64,000 nucleotides of DNA from contig JBGTDU010000044.1 in assembly GCA_041748175.1 (NCBI GenBank), forward strand, positions 10,911 to 74,910. The letters run 5' to 3'. The position numbers were made by a program, and so were the translations under genes. The DNA comes from JAHEJB01 sp041748175 (GTDB taxonomy: Bacteria > Bacteroidota > Rhodothermia > Rhodothermales > Rubricoccaceae). The stretch's first letter is position 1, and every line of letters begins with the position of its first letter. The notes below the pieces were generated by a model that was given only the letters and a program-made list of their open reading frames with translations, did no database searches and was not told the DNA's origin. Shown here piece after piece: positions 58,561 to 64,000 of this stretch.

Positions 58561-59682
58561 ATGTCCGCCTTTCTGCTTGTCGCTACGATTTGCGTTGGCC
58601 TGCACGCGGGGATCATGCTGGCGATGGCGACCGCGGTCGCGCGGAATTGGAGCACGTCACCGGAGGTTCCTAGAGAGTTGCCGAGGCTTGCGATCATCGT
58701 AGCCGCACGAAACGAGGAAAAGAATCTGCCGCGTTGCATGGATGCGCTCCTTTCGCAGGACTACCCATCCGAGCGGCTCGACATCTTCGTCGCAGATGAC
58801 CATTCGACCGACGGCACGGCCAATATCATCCGGCAATTCGGCGACGGCACGTCGGGAACCACTGCATTCTCTATCCATTACGTGGCGGTGCCAGATCCGG
58901 TCGGGCATCTTCGTGGGAAGGCAAACGCCCTTCATGCGGCGATAGAATCAAGCGATGCCGAGATCATTCTCATCACCGATGCCGATTGCGCGCCGCCGCC
59001 GGAGTGGGCGCGCAACCACGCGGCCTATTTCACCGACTCAACCGTCGGGATGGTTTGCGGCCATACCTACGTCGAGCATGACACGATACTCGATGGCGTT
59101 CAGGCGCTCGACTGGTGCTATCTCCTCACGTCGGCGAGCGTCCTCAGCGAGTCGGGCCACCCCGTCACGGCGATGGGCAACAATATGGGTGTGCGCCGAA
59201 CGGCGTACGAGGCAGTCGGGGGATACCCGGCTCTACCCTTCTCCGTTACGGAGGACTACGTGCTCTTCCGAGCCATTGGCCGAGGGCCTGGCTTCCGCGT
59301 TCGTTTCCCGCTCGACCCCGGGCTGCATACGGTCACGCTGCCCCTCAGGCGTTTGATAGACGTCTACAGCCAAAGGCGGCGGTGGGCGCGTGGGGGGCTT
59401 CGCGCCCCGGTGTGGCTTTACGGCCTGTATCTCATCGCCCATCTTGCCCATCTTTTGCCTCTCGCCGGATTGCTCGTGGCCCCGATGTGGGCGCTCAGCC
59501 TTTGCAGCCTCAAGGCGCTCGGCGATTTCTGCCTCCTTTGGGTCGCACTCGGCGCATCCTCTCGCCGAACGCTCCTTAGATCTTTCCCACTATTTGAGGT
59601 CTACCTCTTCGCCTATATGGTCAGCCTCCCTCTAGGTCTCCTGGTATTCAGCGGCATCAGATGGAAGGACAGAGAGCACTAG
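58561..59682 (+). CDS. Membrane glycosyltransferase, family 2 (second of the module)
   Basis: The 373-residue protein is similar in layout to the gene two positions upstream: N-terminal membrane helix, 'LAIIVAARNEEKNLPRCMDALL', 'FVADDHSTDGTANII', 'ILITDADCAPPPEWAR', 'SVTEDYVLFRAI' and 'YSQRRRWARGG', then three membrane helices. The conserved (Q/R)RxRW motif suggests a processive enzyme. It begins 13 bp after the deacetylase gene. With the flippase-like protein and deacetylase it makes a compact envelope-glycan or glycolipid pathway. Confidence 0.92.
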   Translation: MSAFLLVATICVGLHAGIMLAMATAVARNWSTSPEVPRELPRLAIIVAARNEEKNLPRCMDALLSQDYPSERLDIFVADDHSTDGTANIIRQFGDGTSGTTAFSIHYVAVPDPVGHLRGKANALHAAIESSDAEIILITDADCAPPPEWARNHAAYFTDSTVGMVCGHTYVEHDTILDGVQALDWCYLLTSASVLSESGHPVTAMGNNMGVRRTAYEAVGGYPALPFSVTEDYVLFRAIGRGPGFRVRFPLDPGLHTVTLPLRRLIDVYSQRRRWARGGLRAPVWLYGLYLIAHLAHLLPLAGLLVAPMWALSLCSLKALGDFCLLWVALGASSRRTLLRSFPLFEVYLFAYMVSLPLGLLVFSGIRWKDREH

Positions 59683-59945
59683 CCGTTGGCGGGTCAGGCG
59701 ACGTCCGGGGCGAGCGTCTTTTCATCTGTGCTCGGCCGCCTGTTCGTGCAAACGCGGTACACCTCGGGGTGGTGCACACTTTTGCTATCGCATGGTTTGA
59801 AACCCGTTGCTATATTTTTCGCGTGTAGCAATGTTGCCGGTTACTTCCAGAACCGAATCGGCGATCAGGAAGGTCCTACCTCGTCGCAATCCGGTATGGG
59901 CATCGGCGAGCATTTCGTCTCCACGAGAGCTAAACCTTCCCCCTC

Positions 59946-60458
59946 ATGCCCCGAGCGAAAGGCGTTATTCGCATCGATTCAGATTCCACGCACGGCTTTC
60001 AGGTCCGGGTCTACCGGCACGGAAAAACGTACTCCAGATTGTTTTCCGATAGAAAGTGCGGCGGCAAGAACGAGTCATTCAAACAGGCCGAAGCTTACCG
60101 CACGGAACTGGAGGCCGATGTTGCCGCGATGCCTGAAAGCGCGCCCCGTCGGCGGCTGATTCGGCATAACAAAAGCAACTCGTCGGGCGTGGTCGGCATC
60201 TCGCGCACGTTCAAGCGCGACCGCCGTGGCATAAAGCACGAGGTCTATGCCGTCTCGTGGAACCCGGAACCTGGCACTGCGCGCGGCACCTCGTTCTCCA
60301 TCAAGAAGTACGGAGAGGAGGAGGCCTTCAGGTTGGCATGCAAGCTGCGTTACGAGAAGATGAAGGAGATCTATGACGACCGGTACGGGATAGCGAGCTA
60401 CATGGATCTGTTCCGGCAGAAAAGCGCCGTGGATAAAAAGTCGAGGTCGGGAAAGTAG
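59946..60458 (+). CDS. AP2/ERF-like DNA-binding protein
   Basis: The 170-residue basic protein has two related halves. The first ('GVIRIDSDSTHGFQVRVYRHGKTYSRLFSDRKCGGKNES') and the second ('SSGVVGISRTFKRD' through 'YAVSWNPEPGTARGTSFSIKKYGEEEAFRLACKLR') both have the three-strand-plus-helix pattern of AP2 domains. Bacterial AP2 proteins of this type are stand-alone and of unknown role; the fold occurs in homing endonucleases and plant regulators. The 263-bp upstream spacer (59683-59945) is less G+C-rich and shows no gene. Confidence 0.75.
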   Translation: MPRAKGVIRIDSDSTHGFQVRVYRHGKTYSRLFSDRKCGGKNESFKQAEAYRTELEADVAAMPESAPRRRLIRHNKSNSSGVVGISRTFKRDRRGIKHEVYAVSWNPEPGTARGTSFSIKKYGEEEAFRLACKLRYEKMKEIYDDRYGIASYMDLFRQKSAVDKKSRSGK

Positions 60459-60521
60459 TCCGCCGGAACTTGACCCACGATGATCAGTGCCTGGTTGCCT
60501 TTCCAACTGATAGTTTTGATG

Positions 60522-60785
60522 ACTGCCCGACAGAAAGTTCGCCTCGGCCTCTTTGCCTTCCTCGGCCTGTTCATGTTCCTCGTCATGGGAACGGCCTTCG
60601 GACTGTGGGAATCGGAGATCGGCTCAGTGAGCCCGAAAGGTTATGTGGCGATCCCGCACGGAGACCACACCCATTACGTGCCCAACGGCTGGACGGGCGA
60701 AGTCTCTATCAGCGATTTCCCCACGAATCCCCCGCCATCGGGACAGACGGTTGGGCTGGATGGGCAGCTGGTTCCGATGAACTAG
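60522..60785 (+). CDS. Small single-span membrane protein with a histidine-triad motif
   Basis: From ATG 60522 the 87-residue product has one membrane helix ('VRLGLFAFLGLFMFLVMGTAFGLW') and then 'GYVAIPHGDHTHYVPNGW'. HGDHTH is the HxxHxH zinc-binding triad seen in streptococcal Pht proteins, where it also occurs as 'HGDHYHYIP'. Pht proteins are surface zinc binders; here a single copy is tethered to the membrane. The frame extends to 60480 but the first 14 codons are optional. The family is not otherwise recognised. Confidence 0.65.
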   Translation, partial: TARQKVRLGLFAFLGLFMFLVMGTAFGLWESEIGSVSPKGYVAIPHGDHTHYVPNGWTGEVSISDFPTNPPPSGQTVGLDGQLVPMN

Positions 60786-60791
60786 GCCGAC

Positions 60792-60959
60792 CTAGTTGTA
60801 GCAGCTTTTTTCCAGGTCGCTGTCGCTCCGGTAGATTCGATCCGGCAGGTTGGCGTCACGGCGAAGAGCGCGACGGAGAAACGCGGTGGACGCCAGACAG
60901 GCAAGGCCAACAATGGTTAGCCAACCAAGTGGATGGGCGGAACTGGAACGACGCTGCAT
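60792..60959 (-). CDS. Possible 55-residue membrane protein
   Basis: A 56-codon open frame starts at ATG 60959 and ends at TAG 60794-60792. It encodes 'MQRRSSSAHPLGWLTIVGLA', then 'CLASTAFLRRALRRD' and a polar tail ending 'LEKSCYN'. The basic N-terminus, single hydrophobic segment and basic stop-transfer side fit a small membrane protein. No homologue is recognised, and chance is possible in this G+C-rich sequence. It converges with the histidine-triad gene, 6 bp between stops. Confidence 0.35.
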   Translation of the reverse strand: MQRRSSSAHPLGWLTIVGLACLASTAFLRRALRRDANLPDRIYRSDSDLEKSCYN

Positions 60960-61042
60960 GATGGTCTCGGGATCGTTGAGTAAACCAATTCATTGCCACT
61001 CAAACAACGCGCCACAAGAAAGCATCCACCGGTGAATTTGGA

Positions 61043-61597
61043 CTATTGACCCCGCTCGTCCACGTAGAAGGGGTTTGTGTCAGGATGATCGTGACCCAGA
61101 TACATCCGCGACATCCGCACATAGTGCGCGGCGTTTGCCTGGTTGCGTTCCGCTTCTTCACCGGTGAGTTCCCGAACCACCGTCGCGGGCGAGCCAAGCA
61201 CGAGCGACCTCGGAGGAACAAGCGTGTTCATCGTGACGAGTGCATTTGCCCCAACGATGCTTCCGTCGCCGATCACGGCACCGTCAAGAACGATAGCGCC
61301 CATCCCGATCAGGCAGTCGTCGCCAACAGAACATCCATGCACGATGGCCGAGTGACCAATCGTGGTACCCACTCCAATTTTGCAGGGATGAGTTCCTCGT
61401 GAGACATGGACGACGGCGCAGTCCTGCACGTTGCTCCGCGCGCCGATCTCAATCCAGTGGACGTCTCCACGAAGCGAGGCTCCGAACCAGATACTTGCAC
61501 CTTCGCCCAGCGTTACGTCGCCGATAACCGCGGCCGTTGGCGCGATGTAGTTCGTCGCGTCGAAGCGGGGCGAGCGGCTAAGAAACGAGTCGGTCAT
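61043..61597 (-). CDS. Gamma-carbonic-anhydrase-like left-handed beta-helix protein
   Basis: The 184-residue protein is made of hexapeptide repeats ('APTAAVIGDVTLGEGASIWFGASLRGDVHWIEIGARSNVQDCAVVHV') with the metal His residues expected in 'VVHV', 'IGHSAIVHGC' and 'GMGAIVLDGAVIGDGSIVGANALV'. This is the YrdA/PaaY/gamma-CA group. Some members hydrate CO2; others have no known activity. The stop is near a region of three CDS ends. The start lies beside a 7-bp-phased repeat in the divergent spacer. Confidence 0.9.
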   Translation of the reverse strand: MTDSFLSRSPRFDATNYIAPTAAVIGDVTLGEGASIWFGASLRGDVHWIEIGARSNVQDCAVVHVSRGTHPCKIGVGTTIGHSAIVHGCSVGDDCLIGMGAIVLDGAVIGDGSIVGANALVTMNTLVPPRSLVLGSPATVVRELTGEEAERNQANAAHYVRMSRMYLGHDHPDTNPFYVDERGQ

Positions 61598-61603
61598 TTG
61601 ATG

Positions 61604-61773
61604 TCGGATTTGGGATTGGGGATTGCGGATAACGGATCAGGAGTCCAGACCATCAGACTTTGTGTTTGATCTCGGGATTAGGAACTGCGGATCGGAGGCC
61701 GAAGATATTCTATCCGCTTAGCTTGCCCTCGTCAACATTCTTCACCCTTTTCCCTTTTCACTTCTCCCTTCCC
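61604..61773. repeat. Two heptamer-phased blocks between divergent genes
   Basis: The first block reads TCGGATT (61604), TGGGATT (61611), GGGGATT (61618), GCGGATA (61625), ACGGATC (61632). The second is a pyrimidine strand: CACCCTT (61743), TTCCCTT (61750), TTCACTT (61757), CTCCCTT (61764), CCCCT, then directly ATG 61776. The first lies just before the start of the gamma-CA-like gene on the minus strand, the second directly before the PHA-type gene. Confidence 0.8.
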
Positions 61774-61775
61774 CT

Positions 61776-62126
61776 ATGTCCCACATCCACATTGAGCGGA
61801 CGCATACCCTTGGATTTGCCGCTGCAAGAGCCGCCGCGGATCGCGTCGCTGCAGAATTGCAGCGAGAACACGGCGTGCGGCCCCATTGGGAAGGTGACAC
61901 GCTCAAAGTCCACAAGACGGGCCTGCGCGGAGAACTGGTTGTTTCGGACAACCGGGTGATCGTGAACGTGAAGCTCGGCCTTAGAATGCGACTTTTTCGC
62001 AGCACATTGGAGAAAGAAATCAACGAGCGGCTGGACGTGCATCTCACGATGGGCGCTCAATCGGAACGCAACCCTCCGGAGGCATTTCCGGTATCGATCA
62101 CGAACCCACACGCGCACAGAACATGA
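61776..62126 (+). CDS. Polyhydroxyalkanoic-acid-system-type protein (PHA_gran_rgn)
   Basis: The 116-residue protein fits this family: 'MSHIHIERTHTLGFAAARAAADRVAAEL', 'WEGDTLKVHKTGLRGELVVSDNRVIVNVKLGL' and 'RSTLEKEINERLDVHL'. The family is named after genes near PHA synthesis loci, but its function is unclear, and no PHA synthase is in the window. The start ATG directly follows a 7-bp-phased pyrimidine array. It overlaps the EcsC-family gene by 4 bp (ATGA). Confidence 0.85.
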   Translation: MSHIHIERTHTLGFAAARAAADRVAAELQREHGVRPHWEGDTLKVHKTGLRGELVVSDNRVIVNVKLGLRMRLFRSTLEKEINERLDVHLTMGAQSERNPPEAFPVSITNPHAHRT

Positions 62127-62752
62127 CCTCCTTTATCCTCAACCAGTTGTACCCAAAGGCCGTTGACGGCCTTCCTCTACTCGATACGCCGGAGAAACTG
62201 GCCGCCCCATATATCCGGCGCGGGGCCTCACGAGCCCACGCCGACACCATGATTGGGAGGCATATCGCTTTGGCCGGCGGAACGGGCTTCGTTACGGGCC
62301 TGGGCGGTTGGATTACCATGCCTGTCACGCTCCCCGCTGATCTGGCTGGCGTAGCTCTCCTGCAGCTTCATATGGCCGCATCTTGCGCTGTTCTCGCAGG
62401 CCACGATCTGCAAGACGCCGAGACGAAATCCGCCGTAGTGGAGTGCCTGTTAATGACGGACGGCGACCCAAACTCGGAGCGAGAGGAAACGCTGAGCCGC
62501 GCAACGGTGAAGCTGGCCGAGAAAGGCGTCCGTTCTATCGTCAAGGCGTCGGTTATCCGGATGGCGGCAGCGGCGGGACGACGGATCGGCGGACGAATTG
62601 CTCGGGGTGTGCCACTTCTGGGCGGAGCGATCGGAGCCATTTCTGATGCCTACAATACGCGCATCGTGGCCCGGCACACGCTGGATACGTTCTTCCCGAT
62701 CGCGGAGGATCTGGGAGAACTCGACCCCCACGACCCTTCCATGGGTACCTAG
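62123..62752 (+). CDS. EcsC-family protein
   Basis: The 209-residue protein contains an amphipathic Gly/Ala-rich middle ('HIALAGGTGFVTGLGGWITMPVTLPADLAGVALLQLHMAA') and the C-terminal 'RIARGVPLLGGAIGAISDAYNTRIVARHTLDTFF', typical of EcsC-like proteins. The function is unknown; EcsC was first described beside an ABC transporter in Bacillus. It is coupled to the PHA_gran_rgn-type gene. Its TAG overlaps the TAG of the convergent lipoprotein in a shared CTAG. Confidence 0.8.
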   Translation: MTSFILNQLYPKAVDGLPLLDTPEKLAAPYIRRGASRAHADTMIGRHIALAGGTGFVTGLGGWITMPVTLPADLAGVALLQLHMAASCAVLAGHDLQDAETKSAVVECLLMTDGDPNSEREETLSRATVKLAEKGVRSIVKASVIRMAAAAGRRIGGRIARGVPLLGGAIGAISDAYNTRIVARHTLDTFFPIAEDLGELDPHDPSMGT

Positions 62753-63264
62753 TCGCCCTGCTTGACAAAGGTGGGATCCAAACTCATCGCCGCAGTCGGA
62801 AGCCCCTCGAGTCGCTGGTAATCGACCTGGTTGAGCGCGGCCTTCAAGGTGGCCGGATCGAAGCCCCGTGCCTCTACCGCGCGGTCCTGTCCGACCATCA
62901 CAAGCCGTCCGAGGAGGATTTCGTACGTCTCGCGATCCTCGCTTGAATCGAGCACGGCGCCGTCTGCATACATCGACATGAACTGCTCACGATCGTCGAA
63001 CGTGGCGAAATTCAGCGTAATGGTGTGGCCTCCGGGCGTCGTGTACGCCCGCGCGACGATTTGAACTGCCGCGCGCCCCTTCTCCGTGTCCCAGTACCCC
63101 CGGTAGGTCGTGTCACTCTGGGTGGTGAAGCTGTCAATCGCCGCGGGGAAAACCTCCGCCAGCGCTTCCGCAGGCACCAGTTGGACGGTCGGTAAATCCT
63201 CTACCGGTCGGCAGGCGAAAAGCACGAAGCAGACGACGGCAAGAAGTACGGGGAGGCGGGGCAT
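62749..63264 (-). CDS. Lipoprotein, function unknown
   Basis: The 171-residue product begins 'MPRLPVLLAVVCFVLFACRP' (lipobox Cys at about residue 18). The mature part ('FTTQSDTTYRGYWDTEKGRAAVQIVARAYTTPGGHTITLNFATF', then 'YEILLGRLVMVGQ') is a small alpha/beta domain that I do not recognise. It is the gene downstream of the T9SS cargo gene and the possible mutS remnant on the minus strand. Confidence 0.75.
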   Translation of the reverse strand: MPRLPVLLAVVCFVLFACRPVEDLPTVQLVPAEALAEVFPAAIDSFTTQSDTTYRGYWDTEKGRAAVQIVARAYTTPGGHTITLNFATFDDREQFMSMYADGAVLDSSEDRETYEILLGRLVMVGQDRAVEARGFDPATLKAALNQVDYQRLEGLPTAAMSLDPTFVKQGD

Positions 63265-63293
63265 TCAGAAAAGGGGTGGCGTACGGACGGAAA

Positions 63294-63380
63294 CTACACC
63301 GTCCCGATCCGCTTCAACTCCGCCAGCGATTCGAGGAGCGTCATCTGGTCGGGGTTCTCGGCCTCCAGCTTGCGTCGCGG
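63294..63380 (-). pseudogene. Possible remnant of a mutS 3' end
   Basis: Between the T9SS cargo gene and the lipoprotein gene, one frame reads 'RKLEAENPDQMTLLESLAELK' and ends 'RIGTV' before a stop at 63294. This looks like the C-terminus of MutS proteins, which often read 'DPN.MTPIEAL..L.ELKRL'. It is preceded by a stop in frame and has no start of its own except an internal ATG, so only about 25 codons remain. The resemblance is by eye and covers a short segment. Confidence 0.35.
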
Positions 63381-63384
63381 CGGA

Positions 63385-64000
63385 CTATTTCAACAACGTC
63401 AACCGCTGAACCGACGCGCTGACGCTTCCTTGTGCTTCTGATTCCATCGTGGCGCGAATCAGGTACGTCCCGCTCGCCAGCTGGGAGCCGTCGAAACGGG
63501 CAGTATGTAAGCCCGCCTCAAACACGCCATCCGCAATCACAGCGATTCTTCGCCCCAGAATGTCATACGCCTCCACACGAATACGGGCTGTCTCAGGAAC
63601 GACAAAAGGAACCGTAGCGCTTGGGTTGAACGGGTTCGGGTAGCCGCTTCGTAGTTCAAAGGACCGTGGTGGCTCCACCTCTACCTCAATTTCCTTGTAC
63701 CACGTAAGTCCGTTGTCTGCTGTGATCTTGATGGTGATGGTGCCGGACTCGCCAATGGGCGCATCTTCAGGAACATCAAACTGAATCTGTTCCACCGGGT
63801 TATCGGCCAGGCGGATGTCACGCCGTTCTTGAGAGCGGATGTCAATCCACTCGGGAGCAGAGAGCACTTCCAGATCCACCTGGCCCCCTGCGACTGCCTC
63901 CGCACGAACAAACGACAACTCGATCACGTTGCCGTTTGAGGCGAAAGGAATGCCGTTGGGCGCCGGGGCAACGGGCTGATTTACGTTCTGCGCATTGCCG
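63385..64000 (-). CDS. T9SS type A cargo protein (C-terminal part, runs off the right edge)
   Basis: About 205 codons are present up to the window edge; the N-terminus lies outside. The C-terminal 85 residues are a T9SS sorting domain: 'RSGYPNPFNPSATVPFVVPE', 'RIRVEAYDILGRRIAVIADG', 'GLHTARFDGSQLASGTYLIRA' and the final 'QRLTLLK'. Before it is a beta-rich segment of another domain ('IELSFVRAEAVAGGQVDLEVLS'). The protein would be exported by the T9SS and processed by PorU. What the cargo does cannot be told from this part. Confidence 0.85.
   Translation of the reverse strand, partial: GNAQNVNQPVAPAPNGIPFASNGNVIELSFVRAEAVAGGQVDLEVLSAPEWIDIRSQERRDIRLADNPVEQIQFDVPEDAPIGESGTITIKITADNGLTWYKEIEVEVEPPRSFELRSGYPNPFNPSATVPFVVPETARIRVEAYDILGRRIAVIADGVFEAGLHTARFDGSQLASGTYLIRATMESEAQGSVSASVQRLTLLK

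Noticed and set aside
33884..61773. Heptamer arrays as CRISPR arrays
   Set aside because: Units are 7 bp with no spacers of constant length between identical repeats, and no cas genes are present.
1..64000. tRNA or rRNA genes
   Set aside because: Reading the spacers by eye I found no cloverleaf with a GGTTCGA-type T-arm and no rRNA-like stretch; a tRNAscan run would settle this.

Overview
The window looks like a chromosomal segment of a G+C-rich, Gram-negative member of the Bacteroidota/Rhodothermota group, most likely Rhodothermia-like. The reasons are: a PorU-type peptidase of the type IX secretion system (T9SS), two PorV/PorQ-family barrel proteins, C-terminal sorting domains with the YPNPF(N/T)P motif, an SprA-like outer-membrane protein, a LolD-type ATPase, and few clear Shine-Dalgarno sites. 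The gene content is mostly core metabolism and cell envelope. I see no tRNA, rRNA, CRISPR array or intact insertion sequence. Taxonomy is inferred from protein families, not from a marker gene.

Layout. 1-5947 (minus strand): the 5' part of porU, a TPR protein ending in a helix-turn-helix, a pseudo-receiver/HisKA protein and a PAS membrane sensor. The signalling proteins lack a kinase ATPase domain. 6154-10942: a metallo-beta-lactamase-fold hydrolase, a Lon-N-domain protein, a sodium:solute symporter and a predicted outer-membrane protein. 11008-15535: an accessory patch with a lower-G+C stand-alone reverse transcriptase, a broken copy of the nadA 3' end, a DUF433/DUF5615 toxin-antitoxin pair, intact nadA, and a RelE/ParE-type pair whose toxin lacks an ordinary start codon. 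15552-18807: lolD, an NtrC-type regulator and a TPR membrane protein. 19065-22339: gap, pgk and a MscS channel. 22373-30410: hutI with a lipoprotein, a GNAT enzyme, glnS with an extra C-terminal YqeY/GatB-like domain, and the rodA/PBP2 elongation pair. 30712-38743: a peptidase-propeller-barrel protein, pyrD, a CPBP-like membrane protein, secreted proteins and an ArsN2-like acetyltransferase. 38877-43342: a tightly packed operon of a lipoprotein, a T9SS cargo protein and two PorV/PorQ-like proteins. 43789-49303: an S2P protease with an aminotransferase, then a phosphate set (Na/Pi transporter, PhoU, porin). 49529-55542: purD, a propeller lipoprotein and a large SprA-like protein. 55719-59682: a four-gene glycan module. 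59946-64000: an AP2-like protein, small membrane proteins, a gamma-carbonic-anhydrase-like protein, a PHA-granule-type protein with EcsC, a lipoprotein, a possible mutS remnant and the C-terminal part of a T9SS cargo protein.

The most unusual thing I see is in the spacers. At least seven intergenic or gene-start regions hold degenerate direct repeats with a strict 7-bp period (8 bp at lolD). They resemble the short tandemly repeated repetitive (STRR) sequences known from cyanobacteria. Several end at or beside a start codon (pgk, pyrD, the PHA-type gene). Two repeats flank the pyrD spacer as an inverted pair. REP-like hairpins and a 59-bp tandem repeat add to a repeat-rich genome style. Where I moved a start codon away from the longest open frame, the reason is given in the entry.
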